Source of the DNA: Morella rubra | Taxonomy: Eukaryota; Streptophyta; Magnoliopsida; Fagales; Myricaceae | Direction of reading: 5' to 3' | NCBI GenBank assembly: GCA_003952965.2 | Contig: CM025850.1 | Span: 21,642,058-21,706,057, forward strand | Length of the DNA: 64,000 nt | Shown here: piece by piece, positions 22,901 to 35,174 of the stretch | How the letters are laid out: every line of letters begins with the position of its first letter | Numbering within the stretch: the first letter of the stretch is position 1 | The notes under the pieces: model-generated | The model's input: only the letters and a program-made list of their open reading frames with translations | Told to the model about the DNA's origin: nothing | Databases searched by the model: none | Program-made: the position numbers and the translations under genes

Positions 22901-24177
22901 ACGCTCACAAGAAAGTTTCAGCTTTTCTACCATCACCTTTGACACCATATTTTCACAACTTCCCGAGTCAATCATCAAGATGCACTTCTTTCCATGGGAA
23001 AGACAATAGGTTCTGAAAATATTATGCCTCAACCATCTATCATCTTCTTGAACAGTCATAACTCGTTGGATTACAAGGCTTTCTACATCACAATCACCTT
23101 CACAATATTCTGCATTATCATCCTCAGCTTCTTCATCATAGATTGGCTCTTGATCCACATCTCCTTCTTCCAACAAATGCAATTCAGCCTTTTTCTTTGG
23201 ACATTCATAGGATCTATGCCCAACTTCATTACATCTGAAACATCTAATGAAAAATGAGTCAGATTTTCCACGCTCCTTACTACCCCACCATGTTGTTGAG
23301 CTGGCTTTTGAGAGATAGGAGCCAACTTTTTTTCTTTCTCCTTCACCACCTTCGAACTTTCAGCTTTTCGGTATGAACTCCATTTCATTTTCTCCTCCGC
23401 CTTTAGTGCCTTCTGTATGCTTCCTCCAGAGAATGAAATGAATGCATCATAAGCTCACCCTTGAGATTATACTTCAGCCCACTGACGTATCTTGCCACCA
23501 ATTGATCATCAGATTCTTGCAAATTCACACGACTCATAAGTTTGTAAAATTGCTCTATATAATCACCAACAGATTGCTCCATTCGTTGATGCAATTGATG
23601 GAACTTTTGGTAGAGAGTTTGAGAATAATCTAAAGGCAGAAACTTCTCATCAAGCTTCAACTTCATCTCAGCCCAAATATTGATTCTTGGAATTCCTCTG
23701 CAATCTCTACTACATTGATATTGCTGCCACCATATTAGAGCATGACCCTTCAACTTCGTAGCAACGAACTGCACCTTTCTTTCATCTGAGAGATCTTTCC
23801 ATTCAAAGAAAGCTTCTAAAGATGTCATCCAATCACAATACTCATCTGCATCAAGCTTCCCATCAAAGTCTTGCACATGAACTTGGATGCTTCGATCATT
23901 GTTTTCTAAAGCACGAGCCAAACGTTCCATGGACCATTGAGCAGCAACTCTTGGTTCAACAAAAGAACTAGAAGAAGATGAATGGTCATTTGGTTATCAT
24001 CATCGAAGAAGACATTGCGTGCACTTTCCCAACTCCTATGGCTTCGAGTTGGTGAAGTTTGAAGACACTGAAAAAGTTCATTCACCATGTTCGTAAGTGT
24101 TTGATTTGATTCCGTAATGCCGCAAGTTCAGCTTGTACATCATCACGCTCTGTATTTCTTTGACGTCGTGGAGGCAT
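19957..24177 (-). pseudogene. Inner gypsy gag-pol polyprotein, broken
   Basis: Reading the minus strand from ATG at 24177: gag (coil-like start MPPRRQRNTERDDVQ; core 23930-23403 with GHALIWWQQY), zinc knuckle CFRCNEVGHRSYEC (about 23240-23200), protease ILMIDSGS (about 23000), reverse transcriptase with [11 protein letters not shown] (about 21940), RNase H tail with HKAGSSNKVADALSRR (about 21180), then integrase. The integrase zinc domain has GGHFGRDKT and CLVCQKAKG, but the usual first His reads Asn (ELNVGG). The core has DFVLGLPRT and LDRDVKF; the C-terminal part has VMVYLGKERFP. No chromodomain is visible, and part of the C-terminus seems deleted before FQEGENDAGAS. Several frameshifts and stops split it, so no functional polyprotein is expected. 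Confidence 0.9.
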
Positions 24178-24266
24178 TGTGAAAGGCCAAGAGATAAGAA
24201 GAAGATAGAAATCTCGAAATTCTGAAGAACAAAAGAGAAACCCAATCACCACAGCAAGAAAACTTA

Positions 24267-24277
24267 CTCTGATACCA
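24267..24277 (-). other. Primer-binding site, inner gypsy element
   Basis: Minus strand TGGTATCAGAG starts four bases inside the 5' LTR end and is complementary to the 3' end of plant initiator-methionine tRNA. Confidence 0.85.
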
Positions 24278-24280
24278 ATT

Positions 24281-24872
24281 TGATGCAGACCGAGATCTGC
24301 AAGGCTTGGCAAAATCCGAAAAGATTGAGCCAAGGGAAGAAGGATAGTCTTGGATGCCACTCAACAAGGGGTAGCAGAAGCCACTCAACGCTACTAATTG
24401 CGGATGCCACTAGACACGACCAAACCACATGCTTGATTGGTAGGAGGATGTCACTCAACTCCAAAGCAAGAGACACTTGCAAGAATTATATTTTTGAATC
24501 AAAAAGTCTTTCTCTTTATTTTGGATATTCATTCATATATAGAGTTCATTACATCATGGTCAAGTTAGAAAAAATGAAATAATAAAGTCTAGACAATTCC
24601 AACACAAAAGAAATGCACTTTGAAATTCGCTGTCTGTTGCCAGTTCCGACGTCCAGTAGTAAAAATGTCATAACTTTCTCTAGGAATCTTCAAATGATAT
24701 GAGGTCAAGTGCGTTTGAAACTAGAGACGTAGAGCTTTCCAACAATATATTGCATGCCTACTAAATCTTCGTAACTAATTTCAGAATTTAATTTTAATTT
24801 AGCCCAAGGTGCATACCCCGAGATGCAAGTGATGTTTCATTACCGCGGGGTGCAAATGATGCTCTTGCATCA
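24281..24872 (-). repeat. Inner gypsy 5' LTR
   Basis: 592 bp, direct repeat of 19356-19956, followed on the minus strand by the primer-binding site and gag. Contains the A/T-rich phrase TCTATATATGAATG (minus strand), a possible TATA region. Confidence 0.92.
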
Positions 24873-24877
24873 CTGTC

Positions 24878-26080
24878 TCTTACGAAGAGACACATGAAAT
24901 ATTGGGTGGAGTCTTAAGGTTGATAGAAATTCCAATTGATATGCAACCTCTCCAACATGTGTAGCCACACCTTGAATAACCCATAGAACCACTTCTCAAG
25001 CTTCTTTATAAACTCTTGAGACCTTGCATCCAATTCTATGACTTCCTTAAGCTTGTCCCATTTCCTCCACTTGGCTCCACTTAATGCACTTGCTTCAACC
25101 GCATCTTCATAGATTGTCCACAACAATGGACTTCCTTCTTTCCTCGATAAAGGATTTGCTACCTTATTCTCCTAGGTTGATACACAATGTCGTACTTAAA
25201 CCCTAAAAGCTTCACAAGAAATTGTTATTGCTCCGAAGTAACAATCTTTTGCTCAAGCAAGTGTTGGAGCACTTGTTGGTTGATCATTATGGTGAATTTC
25301 CTCTCCAAATGTTAAGGCCTCCACACCTTCACTGCATGCCCCACAACCAACGTCTCCCTAGCATATGTGTTCCACACCTTCTTCATTGGCCCTAATGCCT
25401 TGGATACATGGGCAATCAACCTTTTCTCTTGAACTAGCACTGCTCCATTCCCTTATTCACTAGCGTCAGTGTACACTTCTAATGGCTTCTTGAAGTTGGG
25501 CAAAGCCAAGATGAGTGTCTTAGTCATGGCTCTCTTTAAGTTTTCAAAAGCTCTTCTACCTTCTTTAGTCCACTCAAAGTCGTCCTTCTTTTTTACTACC
25601 AACAATGGGATGAAAAAGGACTAGTGCTTTGTCTAATCAAGTCACTAGCAAGCATCTCTTCAACTTGCCTCTCAATCTTGCCTTTTAAAAGTGAGCATAC
25701 CGATATGGTGGAACATTAATCAGTTTACTTGCATCTTGCAACACTATGGGATGAACAAAATCCCGATTAGGTGACAATGTGGTAGGCACCTCCAACACTC
25801 CTCTATGCCTTTTCAAAACCACCCTAACACCCTCGGGCAGCAATTTTAACTTGTTTCCTTGCTTCATTTTGGGCTATCTAGCTCCTTATCACGGTTTTGG
25901 CCACTCACAATGGCAAAGCATTGAGCTCCTCCTTTACATAGTTTCGTCTCGTGCTCATCATCTTTCTCTTCCTCAATCATAAACATGGTCTTAGCCTTCT
26001 CGCAATGATGCTCATGAATCCACTTTTCTTCACACATGAAGCATATGCCGTTTTTGATGTGATCATCAATCTCCTATAGG
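24878..26080 (-). pseudogene. Outer Ty3/gypsy element: gag knuckle, RT and RNase H remnants
   Basis: Minus strand order from 26080: a gag zinc-knuckle remnant (GICFMCEEKW...HHCEKAK), RT N-terminal part (LPEGVRVVLKRHRGVLEVP, HPIVLQDASK, VPPYRYAHF, about 25867-25685), then after a deletion the connection/RNase H region (DDFEWTKEGRRAFENLK, LPNFKKPLEVYTDAS, LIAHVSKALGP, TYARETL, about 25600-25300) and the start of the integrase linker (24914-25126). Stops and a large RT deletion show it is dead. It is the older host of the inner element; its integrase tail lies at 19101-19355. Confidence 0.82.
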
Positions 26081-26270
26081 TAATTATGTGAACGTTATTA
26101 ATTTGGCGTTAGAATGGTAATTATGTGAGCGTTAGAATAGTTAATCAAATAAAATAATAAAATGAATTAAAAATATAAAAGGAATAAAATTTGTCAAAAT
26201 TAAATACTTACATTTACATATTCTTTAATAGTACTTTATATTTACGTGAATAATTATATATAAAAGTAAT

Positions 26271-26307
<37 letters not shown>

Positions 26308-27626
26308 TATTTATGCCTTATAGAATACTAGGTATTAGTGGTAAATAATAATAGTTAATACTAATCGTGTTTTTTATACAGTTAATAATTTATAATTGCA
26401 TATAATGGTATGATTTATTACACATATAATTGCATCCTCTTATTGGTACAAACAAGAAAGAAATTTAGAACGTTTCACCGCGGGTCTAGCTTACACACTA
26501 AACTTCAAAACCATGTACTCACTCGTTGTTTTAGCAAAATGCACAAACATTTACTAAAACTATTCCTCTTCCATAAATTTAAATTTCAAGACCTAACTGA
26601 TAAAAATTAGATTTGAAATGATCCCTTAAAAGATGTTTGGAATGAGGAAGAAATCACAAGCAAGGTTGGGTGACAGCTTGATGTTGGATCTTTAAAAATT
26701 AATAACTCACTCAATATTTATCTAAAGCACCTTAAATTTGTCTTTCAATTCTTGGTTTTGAAAGAGCTTTTAGATATAGTTAGTTTGGTTTCATAAAAGC
26801 ATACGAATGAGGATAAAAATGGTTCCTAACTGAGCCTCTATTATGTAGAATATTGGGTCTCAAAGCCATTTCTTGACTCTTTATAGCCTAGATCACACAT
26901 GCAACGAGTTATGTCTCATCCAAATAGGTTTCTAAATTTTTTTAATTTATAAACACACACAAAAATAACCAAATCTTAATAATAAAAAAATCCCTCCCTC
27001 CATCAATTTCACAACCTACAAAGATTTTACCTTAGTTTCTCTCGATTTTTTTGGTGTTCTTTGTTTCTCCTTGACCCTGTGCACAAACTAAATTCTAGAT
27101 AATTACATGCAACCTAAAAATAAAGACTCTAAGTTGTCCTCTCAAAACTTACTAAATTCACGAAAGAAACCCACAAGTCCTCCTTCGTTTTTTTTTCTCC
27201 TTCACACTTCTGTCGCTCTCTATCCTTCTTTCACTATCTCTCTCTCTCTCTAAGCTGCAGGTCGTACATAAAGGAAAATGGGAGAGGCATCATCGTGCGA
27301 TGGGAAGGGAAGAAGAAAAATGGGGGAAATTGACTTAATTGCACCTATCCTTGTTTGTAACTATGTTCATTGGGTCTCATGGGCAGCACAATTAATTTTT
27401 CAATTTTTTTCTATTCTTTATTTATTTGTATTCCTACCCCTCTTCTCCTTAGTTAAAAATTCAGACCCTAATTTAATGCAAGACCTATAATTTAAATTTA
27501 AGGCACTAAGATTTTGTAAATATTATAATTCCAGCTAGGAAATCTCGAAATAATGGAACACTAATCCCTAATAGATTTTGAAATACAATGATTTATAACC
27601 AACATGCTTATTTCAAGACTAGCGCA
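26081..27626. other. AT-rich intergenic DNA with microsatellites
   Basis: No gene is supported. It contains (AC)16 at 26274-26305 and a short (CT)n tract at 27236-27252. Much of it reads like intergenic or intronic plant DNA. The frame at 27278-27490 (plus) has no recognisable motif. Confidence 0.5.
26274..26305. repeat. (AC)n microsatellite
   Basis: Sixteen uninterrupted AC units. Confidence 0.98.
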
Positions 27627-28698
27627 CACAATACAAGAAATGATACATTAGGTGACAAATGTTTTCGTGTCAAACCAAATTTTGTCACCTAAAGTCACAT
27701 GTCCATAACAAAAAATTAATTTTGTCACCCAAAATCATCCAGGAACGCCAAACCGTTTGGACAGGTTCTAAAACTGTTCAGAAGGATTTGTGATATGATG
27801 AAATACACCTCATCGCAAATGAGTGATGATTCTAATCGTCATAAATAGTTAACAGCCGTTCGGACCCAGAACCACACCTTTCGGACTTGTATTTGGTTGA
27901 CAAAATCCAAATTGTCGTAACTGAGTCACGATTAGAATCGTCACAAATTTGTCAAGTCTGTTCGGAAGTTATTTTGAAAACGTCCGCATAGACTTTACCT
28001 AACAAATAATGATCGTTAGCATAAAGTGACACATTAAAAATTGTCATGAATAATCAATAATGTCCGTACATATACACAAGCGTTCCAAATTCAAAAAAAT
28101 AACTGTGTCCAAACTCGAAAAACATGTCCGCACAGGTTTGAATGCTTCTTCCGCGAATCGTGTGGTGCCATGTCGCAATACTTTACACACATGATTTCAA
28201 AACAGTCCGGATCAATACATATCGTCCAGACGGATGTAAGTTCTAGAAGATTTTTGAATCTACCATATTTAATAAAGTTGAATTTGATTGGGCCACGTGT
28301 GAATCTACTATTGAGAACTGTCTGAACACCTAAGGAATCCATGCGGACTCCCAGCTTATCACATAAAACCTACCAAACTTGTCAAATCACACTTTCACTA
28401 TCTCTTCTCTCAAATATTTTCACTATTTCAAGATTTGTTTTGAGATCTTTCAAAAAACTTCAGGTAAAACCTTCTTCGTGACTTTGCTTTTCAATTTTAA
28501 TGTTTTATGTTAGATAACAAAGTTGTTTGCTTTGTGTTCATCGAAATACTGTTTGGACTCTTAATCTGGATGTCCAGACGTGTTGCATAGCCTCCAGACG
28601 TGTTGACCACATTCGAATGCCTTGTAAATAGAAACATCGTCGTTTGACTTACGTGCGAATGGGTTATGCTTATGTTTGGAAAGTTTTTACTAGGTTGG

Positions 28699-29093
28699 CC
28701 ATGGATCACTTCATCACCAAGGCTAGGGCATAGATAAAGCAACCAGCTTGAGCGGACGTTATAGTAGTGGAGCTGAGGGAGAGTATCTGGGTGATAGTGG
28801 AGTCGACGCATACGTTGTGCATAGAGCTCCATACCCACTTGACCACTCTAGAGAATAATTTTGCTCTAACGGAGAGGGGTATGAGGGAGGAGGTGATTGC
28901 TTTGCGGAATGAACTGAGTTCCGTGATAGCATGCATGTCCCAGTTGTGCCAGTCTTTTAATACCGTTCCAATACAGCTCCGGACACTCATTAAACGGGTG
29001 GATAATATAGATGAGCATTGGAGCATGTTCGTGACGCCCTCGAACAAGATCAGGACTAGCCAGCTCGTCTTCGTGATTCAAACTAGTCTATGA
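28699..29093 (+). pseudogene. CACTA-internal open frame, possible coiled-coil protein
   Basis: The open stretch 28767-29093 has heptad-like segments (HLTTLENNFALTERGMREEV, LSSVIACMSQL, IQLRTLIKRVDNI) and a stop just upstream in the same frame. It may be an exon of the transposon's own gene or of a captured gene; I do not recognise it. Confidence 0.35.
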
Positions 29094-29667
29094 CTTATGT
29101 TTTGTTAGTGTCCGGCTTGTGATTTAGACTAGTCTCGGTTTATGTTTTTTCGCTATTATTTGCTTATGCTTTGTTAGTCTTTGACTTATAGACTTTATGA
29201 TTGTGTTTTTCGTTTGGTATTTCGATTATGTATAATATTTTATATTAATTATATTTTTTTCGTTAGCTTAAATTTATTTCAATTTAAACGGAGGATTACT
29301 ACAATTAAATGGATGATTAGTAAGAGTGCTAAGTTAATCAAACAGTTAGTATAATTAGTTATAATGGACGTTTAATACAAAAGTATGCTTAACTATATAT
29401 ATTTTTTATGCAGTCAAAAAACAATATAAAATAAATAAATTAAGTTAAAATTTTGTGTTGATTACATTTAGTTAATTAAATGATTTAAATAAATTAAATT
29501 GATTGAATTAAATTAAATTGGGATCCATAATCAATTAATGAATTAAGTAATGTTAAATAAATCAATTTGTGCGTGTAAGTATCTTACCTCATCGATCTTG
29601 ATTAAATATTATGACTTTTAAATTTTTGTGTGAATTGAATTTTAAATTTATTGTTCTTCATTTGTAG

Positions 29668-31088
29668 CGACGTTTGGAATCAAATACGAAAGGGGTAGTA
29701 CTCGCGAGATTGCATTACTCAAGGCTCGTACTGGAGGAAAGCTGACTGTCCATATCCCTGATGGACGTATAAGTGGTGATGACAAGGCGTCCTCGATGCT
29801 CTCAAGTCATATTAGTGTGCTCATTCGACAGTATGTCCTATTTTAGACTAGTAAGTGGAGAGAGGTCCCCGATCAAGTTAAATCATACATGATGAACCAA
29901 GTGTTGGTAAGTATAATTTATTAAATTTTAATTGTGAAACTTTTATACGTACTAACTATTATATATGTTAAGGATGACTTCCAACTAGATTATGACCGAG
30001 CCGAGGATCGCATCACTGTGACGTTTACGATGAACACAACGTACAGGACGCGTAGAAATAGAATGTACAAGCATTACTCAGTTTTCAATTCTAAAGAAGA
30101 GGTGTTACAACACCCGTATCCCGAGATGAACAAAGAAGAATGGACTTGTGTCTGTGATTTATTTGCGAGCGAGGAATTTCAGGTTAACATTGTTTATTCT
30201 GTCTTGAACGTTTATTTTAGTTTATTATTAAATTATCGTAATAGTAGTAAATGTACAATGCAGAGGAGGAATGCAATCAACCGGGAGAATAGAGCTAAGC
30301 TGAAGATTGTACACACATCAAGGAGTGAGGTCCTTCCAACGCGCGAGATGTTGTTACTAAGTAATAAATTTACATTTTTTTGTGATATTACTTAAATAAA
30401 TGACTTGGGTATTTTAATCTGCAACTTGAATATTTTTTTTTGTATACAGAAAAATCCATAATCTGATTAGATTAATCTTGCGTTACTGTATAAAAAAAGC
30501 ATACTAATAAGGAGGGCATGTGGACATTAGAAGATACACGAAAAATTTTTGTGAGATGTAACGTTAGATTTAATAATGCATTCGTTATCTCTTATGTTTC
30601 ATATGTGCTAACTTTATCTTCTTTTCTAATTTTGTAGGAAAAAATGGAGGCATTACAGTTGCAGCATGAGGTAGAGGGAAAACCATACATAGAAGTGAAT
30701 ATTTTCACTGAGGTATTGGGGATGAAAGGGGTTTACGTGCGAGGTTTAGGCCGTTCAGTACGACTGTTGGATCATTGTCTTCAGTATCGTCCGTTGATTT
30801 GTCCTGGAGATTGGAGGAGACCAAATTAGAGATAGAGGAGATGAGGGCTAGACAGATGGAATATGAAGAGCTTCTGGTCAAGCGGTCAGAAATGGAGCAG
30901 GCGATGCAAGAGCATCAGCGGATGATGGAGGAGCAGCAACATAAGAAGAGCATCAGATGATGATGCAGGAGCAACAACGGAACCTAGTAGAGCAGCAAGA
31001 ACGGAGGATGCAACTAATAGAACAACATATGCGTGAGAAAATGATAGAGCACATCAGACAGCTAACATCCTGTACGATGCCCAAATGA
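29668..31088 (+). pseudogene. Transposase_24 (TNP1-like, Ptta/En/Spm) gene, broken
   Basis: Probable exons: 29668-29906, 29973-30182, 30264-30358 and 30638-31088, each with plausible GT/AG borders. In order they show RGSTREIALLKARTGGKL, KWREVPDQVKSYM, FQLDYDRAEDRITVTF, YRTRRNRMYKHY, NKEEWTCVCDLF, NRENRAKLKIVHTS, PYIEVNIFTEVLGMKGVYVRGLG, then a Gln/Glu/Met-rich coiled tail. That order is characteristic of the plant Transposase_24 family, the accessory DNA-binding protein of CACTA elements. A stop at about 29848 (LF*TSKW) and a frameshift near 30785 inactivate it. Confidence 0.82.
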
Positions 31089-31971
31089 AAATTTGGGTAG
31101 ATTATGTATTTTCACTAATTGATCAGTACTTATTGATTATATATTTTAGTTACTTTTAATGACGATTACATATTTGTAGACATTTTATTATTATTATGAG
31201 TATTGAATATCTTTCTATTTGTATTATTTGCAGATTTTTTTAAAAAAAATTTTAATTAAATTAATTCAAATACGTAACAAAGGGTATGAACTATAACAAA
31301 ATTGTCCGAACGGTTTTGGTAGTTAAGACGTGCACACGCATAACAATTCATCCGCACAATTTACATGAAATACTATTTGTCCACAGGGTTATTCGTCTGT
31401 GCACACAGTCCTTTAATTAACAATTGTTCGAATGGGAAGAAAACACGTTCCCACAGGTTCAACAGAATAAGCGTCCACACTGACGGTGTATGAGTTTGAA
31501 CGGTTTTTGAGGTGACAAAAAACTATTTCGTCATAAATGAAATAACGGTGCCGATGTATTAATATTACCATGCCCACGTTTATATGTTATCGTGCGGACA
31601 ATTGTATATTACCGTGTGCGTGTATATTCCATGACAAAATGCATTTTGTCACATTGGACTAAATATTTGCACTCCTCATGCGAACGTATGGAGAATACGT
31701 TCGCACCTCTCATGCGAACGGATGGATGGTACTGGCCATGACGATTTTGAATTTCGTCAATATAGTAGAAAACCATCCGGATGGTATAGTTTCTCTTCTG
31801 AACTATTTTGAGTGACAAAATATGGAAATTGTCACCTAAAAATCTTTGCTGACAGGATTTAGGTGACAAACTGAGTGACAACTAGGTTTTGTCACCCAAA
31901 AATTTTGGTGACAAAATTGGCACTTTGGGTGACAAATTTTTTTGATACCCAAAGTGATTTTTCTTGTAGTG

Positions 31972-33539
31972 AAAATACAAAATTTGGATATAAACAACAA
32001 ATAAGTGAAGAAGTAAAATTCTACCTTGGAGATAAATTTTAAATTAAATCACATTTCGTTTTCAATAATTCAGAGTAGTGCAACAGTTAGAGTCAAAGAG
32101 TAAAATTTTAATATCTAAACTGACATGGTAGAAAGAGATTCTGGCCTATAATCTATATATCTAAGTTTTCATTGGAAAAGTTGCCTCCGTACGTTACGTT
32201 TTCTTCTTCTTTTTTTTTTTTTTAACATAAACATTAAATGTAGAATCTGGACTTTTCCATGCATTGTGTCTGTCTTTTACATATTTCATTTGACTACATC
32301 CTATTTTATTTATTTTAAGTCCTACTCATTTACACTATTTATACTTTATTTTTTTTTCTAACACGAAATATTATTGACCGATTCCAATACCATTTCATCT
32401 AAAGACTCAAGGTAGACAGAAATATTTGTAACGTAAAGGATTTTGACTACATCAATTAGTTATACCCATTTATGAAAGAGCTCAGTCTACAAAACTATCA
32501 TGAATCTTATTATGAACATCGTACTCATTTACATTTATTGGTAATGACATGTACGGTACGACCGAAAATATTAAAGTATGATTAGTAGAAACAATATTTC
32601 TTATTTAGCCATACTATATGTCACTAAAATATATTATATAGATTAAATGAATGAATATAATTCCTATTATATAAACGTTAGGGTGTTACAGATTTCCTTT
32701 AAGTTTTCTTTTATAAAGTAATCTCTATCATTTTACATCTTGATAACCCGGGCAAAATATAACATTATTTTATTGATTTTTCCATATTAATTTGAGCATG
32801 TGTGAAACCTCATTGGCCTCAAATTAATCCAAAAAATAAAAGTCTCTACCAGAAAAATCTGCGTGATTCCACGCTAACATAGTAGACTACATCACTCAAA
32901 TGTGTCTAACTACATGCTGAAAAGATCAAGTATAGAAAAGTCAACAGTTGAACTTCATGAACAAAGAAAGTCAAAGTCAAAGAAAGTATCAACTTCATAT
33001 CCAAATGAGTTTACTACATGCTAAAGAAGTCAAAGCTCAAAAAGTCAAAGTTAAAAATTAAAACCGGCAAAAGTCAAGATTGGGATTGGTGTCCGCTACA
33101 CAGAAAGATCTGTTGACTATTGTTCATTGAGAGAGAAGAAATTTGAGTTTGCTTTAGAAGAAATCGACCACACTGTGACAAAGTATCGACTACCTAAGCA
33201 GGATAATTAACTTTAATACAGCTCATCATTTAAAATTTCAAATGGCTATTTGCGCATTCAAGTACTCCAACGACTAGAAAAAACTATCTGACTAGTAAAG
33301 GAAGCAAAGGGAAGCTTGCTGAACAAAACTTGCGCATTCAATTTGAAAATCTTCCTCCCAAAGCCAAGCTTCTATTCTCTCATGTTGAAGATCATCTTTC
33401 TTGGGTTGGTGTGAACTTTAAGGAAAATCCTTTCCTCCACCAATGTAGTTGACTGGCATTTCCGGCTTTTGTAGAGCCAATTATTGTGAGGTTTAATACT
33501 TTTCCATTATGAGGGTTCTCAAGTACCAAAAATCTTGAG
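31972..33539. other. AT-rich intergenic DNA
   Basis: No gene or element border is recognised. A T-run lies at 32209-32222. From about 33060 the text begins to resemble the first half of a copia LTR, without a clear start. Confidence 0.4.
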
Positions 33540-34090
33540 ATTTTTGAGTGTCAGGGAAAACAATTGTAAATAACCATAAGGTAGGGGAAACCTTGGTGAG
33601 GATAGCATGGGTTTAGATAATGGGTGTTGTTCATGTTAAAAGCAATTGGATTATGAGTGTAGAGCTCGCAAAAACACTTGGGTTGTAAGTTTTGTGCCCG
33701 AAAAACATGTATAAGCTTCTCTAGAACCCGTAAGCTAGAGTGTACTATTTTCAAATAGTGAAAAACTCAAGGGAGGATCCTTGGTGGTGGACGTAGGCTG
33801 GGACATTTGAGCCAAACTACCTAAAAATCTTGATGACGTACCTCTTAACTTTACTCTTTATTTACTTGAGCTATTTATTTGTGCTAGAATTGTTTTTAAA
33901 ATTAATAGAGGCTATGTTTCTATCTTGAGAATAGATTAAAGCTTTTATCTTTAGTTCATCTCTCTCGTTTTATGCTGGCTATGTTCTATATTTGTAAGAA
34001 TTTTCATAAAATTGCTTATTCTCTTGAAACCATTGTCATGTTGGATTTTTTAGAATTTTCATAAAACTCAATTCACCGTACTCTTGGGTT
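33540..34090 (+). mobile_element. Old copia LTR fragment
   Basis: Shares an ordered series of phrases with the X LTR: AAACACTTGGGTTG, GCCCGAAAAACA, GCTTCTCTAGAACCCG, AAGCTAGAGTGTACTATTT, GTGGACGTAGGCTGGG, CCAAACTACCTAAAAATC, and finally ACTCAATTCACCGTACTCTTGG. It is more diverged than the other LTR copies and has no visible target duplication, primer site or gag. Confidence 0.7.
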
Positions 34091-35101
34091 GTCTACTTGG
34101 ACTCTCAGTCACATAAGCGATTTCTGATCCTTCCTTCAGCAAGAATTTTGGGTTTCTTGTGCTTGTTAGGTCAATTAATTATCTCTTCAATTGTTATATT
34201 AAAATCTTTGGGTCAAGTGATGACCTCGAATTCATAAAATGATGAAGTTAATTTCTTTGAGGAACTAAGACATGATTGGTTTTATGATAACCGTTATTAG
34301 GTCTAATGGAATATTCGACAAAAATGTGAGACGTATATTGTGAAAAACTATTGTTTTTGTTGAATTTTTGTGACAAGGTTGTATGTTTCTTCGGTACGTT
34401 TAAAGTCTGCGTCACCACTGAGGTCTATATAGCAATTCATCAAAACCAGTGGATATATTTATTCATAAATTATATTATTTGGAATTGCATGACTCACATT
34501 AATTTTCTGGCGTATTTCTAATGTGCTAGCAGGGGATTGCAAGAGAGAATTGACAAGCTTAAAAGTCGAGTTATATTAAGATTAGTCATGAGGAATTATT
34601 ACCGTGATTGGAGTTTCGATATTCCTATTTAAGCAATATATTTCGACGTGTAATGAAATATTCTGGTTGAGCTACAAGGGGTTCAAGACCAAGTTTTCTA
34701 GACATACGGTTTTGAAGATTGGAACCAGAATTTGGGATCACCAGTTGACAACCAATTAGTCCAATATCAAAAACTCCAAATGGTGATCTAGAGAGGCCCC
34801 TACATACATAAGGTGTCAGTCCCTTTTTTTTCTTCTACATAGGGTACGTGTCAGTTGAGCGGACTTTTATTTCTTTAGTTTGAGTTAGTTCTTCTCGATG
34901 TGGTCCTTAATTAACATGTTTCGATCACCAAGACTAGTGGTGATTAGCGGTGATGTTGGTGCCGGTTTGGTCAAAACCGGCATCGACACCGGTAAGGCCG
35001 GTGGCAAGACACTGACTAGCCACAATAATTGGCCCTTGTCGGTATCGGTTTGATGGTAACAATGAGAAGTTTCACTAGCGGTCTTGACCAAAGGCGAGGA
35101 G

Positions 35102-35105
<4 letters not shown>

Positions 35106-35169
<64 letters not shown>
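35106..35169. repeat. (AG)n microsatellite, about 32 units
   Basis: Uninterrupted AG dinucleotides preceded by an imperfect GAGAGGAGAG. Confidence 0.98.

Positions 35170-35174
<5 letters not shown>

Larger units (their letters stand above)
19356..24872 (-). mobile_element. Inner Ty3/gypsy element with both LTRs, 5.5 kb
   Basis: Two direct repeats, 19356-19956 and 24281-24872, each start TGATGCAGACCGA and end TTGCATCA or CCTGCATCA. They are flanked by CTGTT (19351-19355) and CTGTC (24873-24877), a target duplication with one change. On the minus strand the primer site follows the 24281-24872 LTR and the polypurine tract precedes the 19356-19956 LTR, fixing the orientation. The LTRs differ by scattered substitutions and small indels, so it is not recent. 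The element sits inside an older gypsy element of the same orientation. Confidence 0.94.
27627..31971 (+). mobile_element. CACTA (En/Spm) DNA transposon, degraded
   Basis: The right end, read inward on the minus strand, is CACTACAAGAAAAATCAC, the classic CACTA terminus. The left end is a damaged version (CACAATACAAGAAATGA at 27627). Both subterminal regions are full of phrases such as TTTGTCACC and GTCCGCAC in either orientation. Between them lies a TNP1-like gene. A clean 3-bp target duplication is not visible (GCA on the left, AAA on the right), so the left border may be slightly off. At 4.3 kb and lacking a TNP2-type transposase, it is non-autonomous. Confidence 0.85.
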
